Source of the DNA: Anaerolineaceae bacterium UBA6086
GTDB lineage: Bacteria > Chloroflexota > Anaerolineae > Anaerolineales > Anaerolineaceae
DNA: 38,730 nt
NCBI GenBank assembly: GCA_002436005.1
Contig: DIXG01000002.1
Location: 6,719-45,448 of the forward strand
Direction: 5' to 3'
This document shows, one piece after another, positions 7,200 to 15,728 of the stretch. The position numbers and the translations under genes are program-made. The notes below the pieces were generated by a model that was given only the letters and a program-made list of their open reading frames with translations, was not told the DNA's origin and did no database searches. The first letter of the stretch is position 1; every line of letters starts with the position of its first letter.

Positions 7200-8180
7200 T
7201 CAGGAAAAGTTTTCCAATCCCTCTAATAAGCGCGATTGATAGCGGCTGGCAAACAGTGCAGGTCCGCCGCCGGTGTGCCAGAAGAGCAGCGTTTCTGATG
7301 GGTCAAAGAACCCCTGGCGGATCAGGTCGATCATCCCAGCACCGCAGCGACCGGTATAAACAGGATCCAGCAACAGCGCCTCACGCCTGGCAAACAACTG
7401 GATCGCTTCAATCTCAGGCTGCCCCATCACGGCATAACCGCCGCCGGTGTAGGCGTCATTCACCAGGACTTCATCTGGGGAGAAGGTCCAATCTTTGCCC
7501 ATGGCAGTCGTGGTTTGTGTTGCCAGGCGGGCTACATTGGCTCGCAGCACATCGGCAGGTTCGTCCACGCTGATACCCAGAATTTTTCCTCGATACCCGC
7601 TCAGCCGCGCACCCACCAGCATGCCGGCCTGCGTGCCCCCCGAGGAACTGGGGAAGATGATCCAGTCCGGGCGCACATCCTGTAAGGCTAATTCCAGCAT
7701 GGCATTCACATAACCCATTGCCCCGACGGGGTTGGAGCCGCCATAAGGAATCAGGTAAGGTTTTTTGCCCTCAGCAGAAGCTTTTTGGAATACTTCTTCC
7801 AGTTTTTCATTGATAAGCTCTCTTTGGGTGTAGACCACCTGTGCACCCAAAAGGAAATGCAGCAGATGGTTGGCGTCCGGCGTGGGCGGTGGGTCACCGA
7901 ACAGGACCAGGGTGCAATCCATGCCAAAACGGGTTGCTGCGGCCACCGTTTGGCGGCAGTGGTTGGATTGAATGGCACCTGCGCTGATTAATGTGTCAGC
8001 ACCCTGTTCGCGGGCATCCGCCAGCAGATATTCCAGCTTACGGGTTTTATTGCCGCCAAAAGCCAGCCCGGTCTGGTCGTCGCGCTTGACGAACAGGCGA
8101 GGCCCCTGCAGTGCGGCAGAAAGCCGTGGCATGGGTTCCACGGGTGTGGGCAGGTGGGCAAAATGCAAACGGGATTTCAT
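7200..8180 (-). CDS. D-cysteine desulfhydrase / ACC deaminase family
   Basis: A 326-residue fold-type II PLP enzyme. The pyridoxal phosphate lysine lies in FGGNKTRKLE (Lys45), and SAGAIQSNHCRQTVAAA is the substrate/PLP-phosphate block that follows. Relatives either break D-cysteine to pyruvate, ammonia and sulfide or deaminate 1-aminocyclopropane-1-carboxylate; the two cannot be separated safely here, and the D-cysteine form is commoner in anaerobes. The start codon overlaps the stop of the upstream FemAB gene by 4 bp (ATGA type), so translation is coupled. A D-amino-acid enzyme at the end of a cell-wall transferase operon may reflect wall peptide metabolism, which is inference. The next downstream sequence is the REP-like array. 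Confidence 0.88.
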   Translation of the reverse strand: MKSRLHFAHLPTPVEPMPRLSAALQGPRLFVKRDDQTGLAFGGNKTRKLEYLLADAREQGADTLISAGAIQSNHCRQTVAAATRFGMDCTLVLFGDPPPTPDANHLLHFLLGAQVVYTQRELINEKLEEVFQKASAEGKKPYLIPYGGSNPVGAMGYVNAMLELALQDVRPDWIIFPSSSGGTQAGMLVGARLSGYRGKILGISVDEPADVLRANVARLATQTTTAMGKDWTFSPDEVLVNDAYTGGGYAVMGQPEIEAIQLFARREALLLDPVYTGRCGAGMIDLIRQGFFDPSETLLFWHTGGGPALFASRYQSRLLEGLENFS

Positions 8181-9307
8181 AGACTCAACCTCCTTTTGGT
8201 TTCGGCTTTACCGCGCTGGCGCATCCATCCCAGGATTTTGGGCAGGATCTGACTGTAAAGATGATAGAGCACTGGGCGGACAGGAAAATCAAAGGCGCCC
8301 AGGGTACGGACCACCTGCCCGCCAAAACCATCTTTGAAGCGGTAGACGCCCCACAGGGGATCCTCTTCGTTAAATTCATCCGGTGCGCCCCACAGATCAT
8401 AACTTTGACAGTCCGCGGCTTTCGCCGTGCGCATGGCTTCCCACTGCAGGGCATAGTTGAACATCTTTTCGCGGTGTTCATCCAGGGACATGCCGTAGAA
8501 ATACCAGGCGCGGCCGCCAAAGCGGAAGATGATCACACCGCCCACAGGCTGCCCCTCCACCTCAGCGATCAGGGGTTGTGCCAAGCCGGCATCAAAGAAG
8601 GTCTGCCACACAGTCTGGTAGTAGGTTTTGTTGCGGATCAGGAAGTCGTCCCGCACGGCTGTGTGGGCATAGAGCCCATAGAGCAGGTCAACATCGGCTG
8701 TGCTGCCGGGGCGCACGCTCACACCCCTTTTCTCAGCCAGGCGGATGTTGTAACGGGTTTTGGATTTCATCCGCATCAGAAGGTCTTCTTCATCTGGCAG
8801 CAGGTCCACTTCAACCGTGTTGCGGAACTGGATTTGTTCATCGGAAAAGACCCAACCTGATGATTCAAGCATTTCTTTTACGCCCAGACCTACAGGATGC
8901 GATTCTGCCGATTCTACACCAGGCACGCCCCAACCCAACGGCAGGTCAGGATCGATCTTGATGAAAATAGCACCCTGTTTTTTGGCAAAGGTTTGCAGAT
9001 CTTTCAGAACTTGCTCAGCCAGTCCCGTATCCGACCAGTCCAAAAGGGGGCCGCGCGGTGCATACATCACGCCCAGGCGCATGGCAAACACATCAGGGGA
9101 AATCCTGCGTCGCAGCACAAGGCAGGCGGCAGTTACTGTGTCGTTTTGATCCCGCCACACAAGGGGGAAGGGTTCCCAACCAAATTTTGACTTCACTTCC
9201 GCCCACTGCCAGGTTTGGAGGGCATGCGCGCCGGGTAAAGTTTCAATCATCCGATTCCATTGAGCGGCATCTTTGATGTCAAGACGTTCCAGGGTCATGT
9301 TCTTCAT
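8177..9307 (-). CDS. FemAB-family aminoacyltransferase, first copy
   Basis: A 376-residue protein of the FemABX type: two GNAT-like domains that use aminoacyl-tRNA to add residues to the peptidoglycan peptide, or in other members to other acceptors. Signature blocks are MKSKTRYNIRLAEKRG, the second-domain AWYFYGMSLDEHREKMFNY and the end block LWGAPDEFNEEDPLWGVYRF. It overlaps both neighbours by 4 bp. It is a paralogue of the next gene upstream in the operon; both share the first signature block. Like other Chloroflexota members, it sits next to exopolysaccharide genes, so the acceptor may be a glycan-linked amine rather than a peptidoglycan bridge. That point is unproven. Confidence 0.9.
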   Translation of the reverse strand: MKNMTLERLDIKDAAQWNRMIETLPGAHALQTWQWAEVKSKFGWEPFPLVWRDQNDTVTAACLVLRRRISPDVFAMRLGVMYAPRGPLLDWSDTGLAEQVLKDLQTFAKKQGAIFIKIDPDLPLGWGVPGVESAESHPVGLGVKEMLESSGWVFSDEQIQFRNTVEVDLLPDEEDLLMRMKSKTRYNIRLAEKRGVSVRPGSTADVDLLYGLYAHTAVRDDFLIRNKTYYQTVWQTFFDAGLAQPLIAEVEGQPVGGVIIFRFGGRAWYFYGMSLDEHREKMFNYALQWEAMRTAKAADCQSYDLWGAPDEFNEEDPLWGVYRFKDGFGGQVVRTLGAFDFPVRPVLYHLYSQILPKILGWMRQRGKAETKRRLSL

Positions 9308-10317
9308 GTGATCGCATCAGTCTTTCGGCGGTTTGCCCACCACCGGTAGAGTTGATAGGGGAGGGCGTGGTATACACGGTCATAGGCACCAATGGTGCGG
9401 TGGATCTCTCCGCCAAAGCCGCGTTTAAAGCGGTAGACGCCCCACAGACCGTCTGAGCGATCCATGAACTCAGCTTCCAGCACGGATTCGTCGTCATCCG
9501 GGATACCCCACAGGTCATAGGTCTTGCACCCCTTGCGCTTTGCCCACTGGATCGCCTCCCATTGGAGCAGGTAGGTGGGCATGCGGTTGCGTTCCTGGTT
9601 ATTGGAGGCGCCATAGAAATACCAGGCGGTATCGCCCTGTGCAAAAGCCATCAACCCTGCCAGGGGCTGACCCTCGAACTCAGCTATCAACAAGATGCAG
9701 GCATCCCGCGCGCTGAAGAGATCATAGGCGCGCTGGTAATATGCCAGGCTGTGAATGCCAAAGGCATCCCGTTCGCCTGTTGTCAGACTCATGCGGTGAA
9801 AGGCTGCCACATCCTGGCTGGGGCGGACGATCACGTCCTTGCGTTCCGCCAGGCGGATGTTATAGCGCGTCTTGGATTTCATCTGCATCAGCAAATCATC
9901 GTCTGGGCGCTGCAAATCGATCATGATCGTGCGCGGCGGCTGGATGGTGTGAGCGGATGGGGAAAAACCGGGCAGCTGTCTTTCGATAAGGTCTGGTTCA
10001 ACAGGCTGCCAAATATCAGGCTCGACGCGCAGAAAGAGGGCGCGCTCCTGTCGGCACAGCACATCCACGGCTGGCCAGAAGTCTGCCCAATCCCCATCGC
10101 CAATCGGGCCGCGCGGGATATAGGCGATGCTCAGCCCTAATGGCAGCCGGCGGAAAAGTACCATGGCGCCAAGCGACTCCTGGCGGATAAAGCGCGGTGT
10201 CCAACCAAAATCCGCCTTCAAAGCACCCCAGGTGGGCGTCTGCAGGATGTGTGCGTTGGAATGGTCGTCAATAAATTGCTGCCAGCTTTGTGCGTTCAGT
10301 AAATCCATCGTTTCCAT
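9304..10317 (-). CDS. FemAB-family aminoacyltransferase, second copy
   Basis: About 337 residues with the same fold as its downstream paralogue. It has the same MKSKTRYNIRLAE block, an AWYFYGASNNQERNRMPTY block and an LWGIPDDDESVLEAEF block that continues to GVYRFKRGFGGE. I placed the start at the ATG at 10317 because it aligns with the N-terminus of the paralogue. Alternatives are an ATG at 10350, a TTG at 10356 and an ATG at 10308; none has a strong ribosome-binding site. The stop overlaps the start of the next gene by 4 bp. Substrate is unknown, as for the first copy. Confidence 0.88.
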   Translation of the reverse strand: METMDLLNAQSWQQFIDDHSNAHILQTPTWGALKADFGWTPRFIRQESLGAMVLFRRLPLGLSIAYIPRGPIGDGDWADFWPAVDVLCRQERALFLRVEPDIWQPVEPDLIERQLPGFSPSAHTIQPPRTIMIDLQRPDDDLLMQMKSKTRYNIRLAERKDVIVRPSQDVAAFHRMSLTTGERDAFGIHSLAYYQRAYDLFSARDACILLIAEFEGQPLAGLMAFAQGDTAWYFYGASNNQERNRMPTYLLQWEAIQWAKRKGCKTYDLWGIPDDDESVLEAEFMDRSDGLWGVYRFKRGFGGEIHRTIGAYDRVYHALPYQLYRWWANRRKTDAIT

Positions 10318-10391
10318 TAACCATTGATCATTGGCTATCGGTGAAATCATCGCCAAGCCATGCTGTTGAATTTTTTACCCCAAACGGAGGG

Positions 10392-12290
10392 TCATTCTAC
10401 CATATTGAGGTCTGTATCCTGAAACCTGATCGAGGCGCCCGGAATGGTGTCGCTCAGCAAGGTTTGGATCGCTTCCTGGTCGCCTTGCCTGGCAAGCTGT
10501 AATAACTGATCAACAACAGCCGCTAATTCCTCTGATGAAAGGATATCTTCGCTGTCCACCTGGTGAATATCCGGGTGAGAGGTGGGCGAATAGGCAAAAC
10601 CTTGATCCCACAAGTCTTCGCTCAGCTTTTCACCAGGGCGAATGCCTGAGAATACGATCTCGATGTCCTTCCCGGGTTCGAGCCCGGAAAGGCGGATCAG
10701 GTCTTCTGCAAGGTCGAGAATCTTGACCGGCTGGCCCATCTCGAGGATATAGTTTTCACCGCCCTTGCTCATGGTGGAGGCTTGCAAAACCAGGTGCACT
10801 GCCTCGGGTATGGTCATGAAATAGCGTTTCATCTCGGGGTGGGTCACGGTGACCGGCCCGCCTTCCGCAATCTGGCGTTTGAAACGCGGCACCACACTGC
10901 CGCGGCTGCCCAGTACGTTGCCAAAGCGCACGACTGTGAAGGCGCACTGGTGTTGATGGGCGGCATCCAGCACCAGCATCTCAGCAATTCGCTTGGTGGC
11001 GCCCATCACACTCACCGGGCGGATGGCTTTATCCGTGGAGATCATCACCAGGCGCTGGACATTGTGTTTCAAGGCAGCTTCAACAATATTTTTGGTCCCC
11101 ATGATGTTATTGGTGATTGCTTCTTCGATATTGCTCTCCATCAGCGGCACGTGTTTGTGAGCCGCAGCGTGAAAGACGATTTCTGGCTGCCAGCGATCAA
11201 AAATCACCGATATACGGCGTTCATCCCGGATGTCGGCAATCAGCGGGATAATTTCTAAATAAGGAAAGCTCTCTTTGAGAGAGGTAATGGCGCTGAAGAT
11301 GCTGTTTTCGCCGTGCCCAAGCATCAATAATTTTGCCGGGTTTTGACGCGCAATCTGGCGGCACAATTCGCTCCCGATGGAACCGCCTGCACCGGTGACC
11401 ATCACCACCCGGTCTGTCAGTGTCTGCCCCAGCGCTTCGGGATCCATGCGTACAGGCTCACGGCGGAGCAGGTCGGCAATATCAACATCGCGCAGACGGC
11501 TGACGCTGACATCTCCTCCCAGCAGTTCGTAGATCCCAGGCATCGTCCGGAATGCCACACCGCTCTGGCGGCAGACTTCGGTGACGTTGCGGAGCACATC
11601 GCCGCCTGCGCTGGGGATGGCAATGATCACCTCATCCACATGGCGGGTTTGCAGGATGTGTTCGATGTGGTTGAGGGGAGCCAGCACGGGCACGCCGTGG
11701 ATCTGGCTGTTTTGTTTGATTGGGTCATCGTCGAGGAACCCGATCGGTTTCATGTTGAGCTGCGGGTTTTTTTGCAGTTCACGCACCACCATTGCTCCGG
11801 CGTCGCCTGCGCCGATCACCAGGATCCATTTTTTACGGCGTCGCTGCAGTGCTGAGTCGATGGCTGCAGTGGATGAGGTTTCGGCTGAGATTCTGAAGAT
11901 AAAGCGCAGTCCCCCAACAAAAACCAGGGAGAGCAGCCAGTCGATCACCAGAACCGAGCGGGGAAAACCGTAATACAAACCCGCGGCAAAAAGACCTATC
12001 ATGATTCCCGATACGATCATCGAAGCCGTGGTCACCGCCGATAGAATCAGGATCAGTTCACGCACGCTGGCGTAGCGCCACAGGCGGCGATAGATGCCAA
12101 AGAGGTAATACACCAGCGGCTTGATGATGGCGACGACAAGCAGCATCCAGAACAGGGATTGTTGATAGGTGGGGAAGATGGCGATCAGCTCCAGCCGGAT
12201 GAGGAAACTGGCCAGAACAGACACCAGGCTGAGGAAGATATCGCCTAATAATAGATAACGATTGCGGACTTTTTTTCCAAAGATGAACAT
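10392..12290 (-). CDS. CapD/WbpM-like nucleotide-sugar 4,6-dehydratase
   Basis: A 632-residue membrane protein. About four transmembrane helices occupy residues 1-140, a first nucleotide-binding domain has ILVIGAGDAG (about 157-166), and a second SDR domain starts at VMVTGAGGSIGSELCRQI. The active-site segment reads STDKAIRPVSVMGATKR, with Met in place of the usual Tyr of the YxxxK pair, as in WbpM and PglF. Such enzymes convert UDP-GlcNAc to the 4-keto-6-deoxy sugar, the first step to bacillosamine or FucNAc-type sugars. It lies 18 bp downstream of the sugar transferase gene, so the product may be the sugar that enzyme uses. Exact stereochemistry is not readable. Confidence 0.92.
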   Translation of the reverse strand: MFIFGKKVRNRYLLLGDIFLSLVSVLASFLIRLELIAIFPTYQQSLFWMLLVVAIIKPLVYYLFGIYRRLWRYASVRELILILSAVTTASMIVSGIMIGLFAAGLYYGFPRSVLVIDWLLSLVFVGGLRFIFRISAETSSTAAIDSALQRRRKKWILVIGAGDAGAMVVRELQKNPQLNMKPIGFLDDDPIKQNSQIHGVPVLAPLNHIEHILQTRHVDEVIIAIPSAGGDVLRNVTEVCRQSGVAFRTMPGIYELLGGDVSVSRLRDVDIADLLRREPVRMDPEALGQTLTDRVVMVTGAGGSIGSELCRQIARQNPAKLLMLGHGENSIFSAITSLKESFPYLEIIPLIADIRDERRISVIFDRWQPEIVFHAAAHKHVPLMESNIEEAITNNIMGTKNIVEAALKHNVQRLVMISTDKAIRPVSVMGATKRIAEMLVLDAAHQHQCAFTVVRFGNVLGSRGSVVPRFKRQIAEGGPVTVTHPEMKRYFMTIPEAVHLVLQASTMSKGGENYILEMGQPVKILDLAEDLIRLSGLEPGKDIEIVFSGIRPGEKLSEDLWDQGFAYSPTSHPDIHQVDSEDILSSEELAAVVDQLLQLARQGDQEAIQTLLSDTIPGASIRFQDTDLNMVE

Positions 12291-12308
12291 GATGGAATAG
12301 CCTTGCGC

Positions 12309-13727
12309 TTATTGACCCTTGAAACCCAGAACGGTACCTGCGGTTCTGAGGATGATGGCAATATCCATGAACAGGTTGCGGTGTTCGATATAGAAAAGGT
12401 CATACTCTAATTTGACAGCGGTTTCTTCAACGGTTCCGGCATAGCCGTAATTAATCTGTGCCCAGCCGGTGATCCCGGGTTTGACCAGCAGCCTTGCACG
12501 GTAAAAGGGGAGCTCTTTTTGGAAATATTCAACCATCTGCGGCCGTTCAGCCCGAGGGCCTACCAGGCTCATCTCGCCGCGCAGCACATTGATAAACTGG
12601 GGCAGTTCATCGAGGTGCGTTTTACGCAGGAATTTTCCGAATTTGGTCACACGCTCATCATTTTCTTCCGTCATGCGGGCGATGCCGTCCTTCTCGGCAT
12701 CCCGATCCATGGTGCGGAATTTGATGATTTTATAAGGCTGACCACCTCTACCCAGACGTTCCTGCAGGAAGAAGATAGGCAAACCGGTTTCAATCAGGAT
12801 CCCAAGGCTGATGAAGGGGAAAAACGCCAGCATGATCAGTGTGCCGATCAAGCCTCCGGCAAAATCAAGCAGGCTCTTGGAAAGCTGGTAGAGCATGCTG
12901 GTACGCGTTTTCTCAACAAATGAGCGTACGATCCATTCTGCTTCCAGCAAGAAGATGGGCACGCGTGTAAGGATTTCTTCATAGACCTGCGGCATGAGTG
13001 AGAGGTTGAGACCCATTTCCTGTGCAGTCAGAATTGCCCGGAACATGTTGCCGTGAATTTCGTGGCTGATGGCCAGAACCAGATCGGAGATTTCCTGTTC
13101 TTGGATGATTTGAATGAGCGTCGTGCTGTTGCCGATGACAGGAAAGCGACCAACGACCTTATCGAGTTTGTCCGGGTCATCATCAATTAAGCCGATTAAG
13201 TTGAACGGCGGCTGTTCCTGTTTTTCAATCACCTTTGCCAGGGTCTCGCCGGCGTTTCCCGCACCGATGATCAGCGCGCGCCGTAAAAGATAGGGCGAAG
13301 TGAACAGGCGAATGTAGAGCAGGCGCCACAACAGGGTTAGCAATGCTGCAATGATGATGAAGAAGGAGACGCCGCGCCTTGGCAGCGAATTGGGCTCGGA
13401 AGTGAAATAGATCAGCAGGTAGATCAGGGCGCACAGCAGTGACGCCAGTCCGACGCCCTTCAGGGTTTCTTTGGTGCTGCCAGCGCGCTGCACATCATAC
13501 AGCTCTACCATGAAGATCACCCAGAAGAACGGCAGCAGATAATACCAGAAGGGCGGGCGATCGGTGATAAATTCGATCGAAAACTGCATCCAGGCATCCC
13601 CGGCAGCCCAGAAATACAGAGAAAGGAACAACGCTGCAGCCCCCATCAACAGATCCCCGATCAGCAGGATCACAATCCTTTCAGGCGCGCGCAAATGCCA
13701 TCTTTGTGGACGATTTTTCATTTCCAT
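12309..13727 (-). CDS. Polyprenyl-phosphate sugar-1-phosphate transferase
   Basis: A 472-residue initiating enzyme of exopolysaccharide synthesis. It has four N-terminal helices and a CoA-binding-like domain (about residues 20-240), one more helix about residues 280-300, and a catalytic bacterial sugar transferase domain to the end. Visible motifs are KFRTMDRDAEKDG, the catalytic LRKTHLDELPQFINVLRG, SLVGPRAERP and KPGITGWAQINYGY. It moves a sugar phosphate from a UDP-sugar to undecaprenyl phosphate at the inner membrane. The stop is 18 bp from the dehydratase start and the gene begins 10 bp after the glycosyltransferase ends, so it is in the same operon. WbaP/PglC-type specificity is undecided. 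Confidence 0.93.
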   Translation of the reverse strand: MEMKNRPQRWHLRAPERIVILLIGDLLMGAAALFLSLYFWAAGDAWMQFSIEFITDRPPFWYYLLPFFWVIFMVELYDVQRAGSTKETLKGVGLASLLCALIYLLIYFTSEPNSLPRRGVSFFIIIAALLTLLWRLLYIRLFTSPYLLRRALIIGAGNAGETLAKVIEKQEQPPFNLIGLIDDDPDKLDKVVGRFPVIGNSTTLIQIIQEQEISDLVLAISHEIHGNMFRAILTAQEMGLNLSLMPQVYEEILTRVPIFLLEAEWIVRSFVEKTRTSMLYQLSKSLLDFAGGLIGTLIMLAFFPFISLGILIETGLPIFFLQERLGRGGQPYKIIKFRTMDRDAEKDGIARMTEENDERVTKFGKFLRKTHLDELPQFINVLRGEMSLVGPRAERPQMVEYFQKELPFYRARLLVKPGITGWAQINYGYAGTVEETAVKLEYDLFYIEHRNLFMDIAIILRTAGTVLGFKGQ

Positions 13728-13737
13728 AGTTTACATT

Positions 13738-14742
13738 TTAACCGGTATTTTGTTTTTGCGGGTGAAAGATGCCCCACAAAAAACCGCTGCCCCACGCAAA
13801 ATGCATGGTGGCAATCGCCAGGGGAACACCCAGCACAAAAGCAAAACTTTGATGCCTGATCGCAAGATGCAGTCCAGCCAGTAAGAGGATTAGGGCATAG
13901 ATTCCTACTGCAGCTGTTAGGATCCAAAAAATCCAGCTGGCAAAGGGTGACAGCAAGAGCAGGAGCAGCAATCCAGCCACAAAAAGGGGCGGGAGTGCCT
14001 GGCGCCAGCGGAGGGTTTCAGGGTAGCGGCGCAGCATCTGCCATTTCCAAAATCCATAGCGCCAGTATTGCCGCGCCAGGGCATTCAAGTTTTCACGGGC
14101 ATAGTAGACCGTGCGGATGCGGGGGTCAAGCCAGATCTTACCGCCGCTCTGGCGAATGCGGGTGTTGAATTCATAATCCTCATTGGTCAACAGGGTTTCA
14201 TCGAACATGCCCACCCGGTCCACCAGGTGGCGATAAAAGGCGCCAAAGGGCACGGTATCCACCAGGGCAGGCTGGTCGGTATAACGATAGCGTGCATCAC
14301 CCACCCCGATGGGATGCCCGGCTGCGGCGGCAATGCTGCGGGCGATCCAGCGGTTGCTGCTGGGCTGGATTTCCCACACGCCGCCGACATTGTCCCCTTT
14401 TCCTTCTTCCAAAGCATTTACTGCAAGTTCAACATAATCGGGATAGGGCTTGGAATGGGCATCCAGCCGGAGGATGATTTCGCCGCTGGCGGCGGTGATG
14501 GCTTTATTCAGCGCGGCTGGAATGGTCCGGTCGGGGTTTTGGATCAGGTGGATAGTTAAGTCAGGGTGCTGCACCTGCCATTCATGAATGGCTTGCGGCG
14601 TGCCGTCGTTGGAACCGCCGTCAGCGATCACCACTTGCATCGCCTGGAGGGGATAAGTCTGGGCGCGCAGGGCATCCAGCAGCAGGGGGATCGTCGCCCG
14701 TTCGTTATAGCACGGGATGATGATGGAAACAAGTTGGATCAT
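13738..14742 (-). CDS. Glycosyltransferase family 2, ExoA-like
   Basis: A 334-residue membrane-associated glycosyltransferase. The GT-A domain starts with the SIIPCYNERATIPLLLDALR block, has the nucleotide-sugar motif ADGGSNDGT, the metal-binding DAHSK, and the acceptor-site NEDYEFNTRIRQSGG. Two or three transmembrane helices occupy the last 90 residues. The layout matches ExoA of succinoglycan synthesis, which adds a beta-1,3-linked glucose to the lipid-linked repeat. It is the first gene of the operon; GGAAAG lies 5 nt before the ATG. The 136 bp upstream contain no other gene, so the operon promoter should lie there. Sugar specificity is unknown. Confidence 0.92.
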   Translation of the reverse strand: MIQLVSIIIPCYNERATIPLLLDALRAQTYPLQAMQVVIADGGSNDGTPQAIHEWQVQHPDLTIHLIQNPDRTIPAALNKAITAASGEIILRLDAHSKPYPDYVELAVNALEEGKGDNVGGVWEIQPSSNRWIARSIAAAAGHPIGVGDARYRYTDQPALVDTVPFGAFYRHLVDRVGMFDETLLTNEDYEFNTRIRQSGGKIWLDPRIRTVYYARENLNALARQYWRYGFWKWQMLRRYPETLRWRQALPPLFVAGLLLLLLLSPFASWIFWILTAAVGIYALILLLAGLHLAIRHQSFAFVLGVPLAIATMHFAWGSGFLWGIFHPQKQNTG

Positions 14743-14878
14743 GAGCTTTCCAGCAACCTATTGTTCGACAGGAAGAGTTTGAGAAGGGGAAATGTGATCT
14801 CCTGTCAAATGAGGGTGGGCAACCTTATGAATTGATTGGATTCAACCGAGGGTCATAGACCGGGTTGATCGAAAGCGA

Positions 14879-15289
14879 TCAGTCGTCTTCGCAGGGTAAG
14901 AGTGCGACGGTTTCAATCTCGACAGCGCCGCCGAGCGGAAGGGCTGCCACCTGGACTGCTGACCGGGCAGGAAAGTTTTCGGTGAAGAAGGTGCCGTAGA
15001 CTTCGTTCATCAGCGCAAATTCGCCCATATCCTGTAAGAAGACGGTGGTTTTGACGACCTTGTCCAAACTGGTGCCAGCCGCTTCGAGGACCGCTTTGAT
15101 ATTGGTCAGCGCCTGGCGGGTTTGCGCCTGGATGCCGCCTTCCACCAGTTTATTGGTGGCAGGGTCCAGTCCCAGCTGACCGGCGGTGAACACGAGGTGC
15201 CCGGTGCTCACGGCGACGGAATAGGGGCCGAGGGCTTTGGGGGCTTTATCAGTGGCGATAGTCTTCTTTTCATGAGAACAGCAATCCAT
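14879..15289 (-). CDS. ridA: RidA family reactive-enamine deaminase
   Basis: A 136-residue YjgF/YER057c/UK114 protein. It hydrolyses reactive 2-aminoacrylate and related imines made by PLP enzymes, protecting cells from damage. The substrate-carboxylate-binding arginine is Arg109 in FPARSAVQVAALPLGG, and the typical AGQLGLDPATN and glutamate near the end (GAVEIETVALL) are present. The first ten residues (MDCCSHEKK) extend slightly beyond the usual start. The ATG at 15289 has AAAGGAA about 6 nt upstream. No operon partner is adjacent: a 439-bp spacer separates it from leuS. Confidence 0.94.
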   Translation of the reverse strand: MDCCSHEKKTIATDKAPKALGPYSVAVSTGHLVFTAGQLGLDPATNKLVEGGIQAQTRQALTNIKAVLEAAGTSLDKVVKTTVFLQDMGEFALMNEVYGTFFTENFPARSAVQVAALPLGGAVEIETVALLPCEDD

Positions 15290-15728
15290 AATGTTCCTTT
15301 CAGTGTGAGTCAGGTTTAGTTTTGTTCCATTATATCATTGGCTGCGGTAATACTGCACCTTTCCGTCACTGAGGGTGATAGGGGAAGGCTGATGAGATCC
15401 GGATTCTGTCATTGCGACGAAGCAATCTTGCTTTCAACACACAAAGGCTGTCCTGTTGTCGTGCGGACTGACACCAGCCCTATCGGGCAAGGTGCAGGGT
15501 CCGCAGTCCGGGTTCTGTTATTGCGAGAAAGCACTCGCAGAGCGCGACGAAGCAATCTCGTTGTCAATGTTCATAAGCAGCCCTTATATTATGCGGACTA
15601 AAGTCCGCACTCCCAAAAAACGGCATTGGTTTTTTATGGGGGGGAGGCTATGGTGGGCAATTTAGGCAGCATCCTACTTTCTTATACCTACTCCCTACTC
15701 CCTATTCCCCATTCACCACTCTCTGCTC
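15290..15728. repeat. Intergenic spacer with dispersed palindromic repeats
   Basis: No gene is visible in these 439 bp. Two related repeats carry ATTGC...GCAAT palindromes: 15411-15426, and a larger form at 15520-15556 with an inner GCGAG/CTCGC stem at 15523-15538. Each is preceded by a similar TCCGG-TTCTGT stretch. A third element is a perfect hairpin TGCGGACT/AGTCCGCA (15592-15609). A pyrimidine-rich near-tandem (TACTCCCTA-type) fills 15685-15725. The ATTGCGA/CGAAGCAAT type resembles a repeat common in several anaerobic bacterial genomes. Confidence 0.65.

Noticed and set aside
6842..7573. Plus-strand reading frames across the REP-like array, with repeated Arg/Pro/Thr-rich peptides
   Set aside because: They translate the 72-bp repeats and then the antisense of the desulfhydrase gene. 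They lack a ribosome-binding site and their repeats are explained by DNA hairpins.
14743..14878. Terminator after ridA
   Set aside because: Only weak short pairings occur and no T run follows; reading through into the ExoA-like gene cannot be excluded.
15685..15725. Functional tandem repeat of TACTCCCTA type
   Set aside because: It is short, imperfect and pyrimidine-rich; chance or slippage is enough to explain it.
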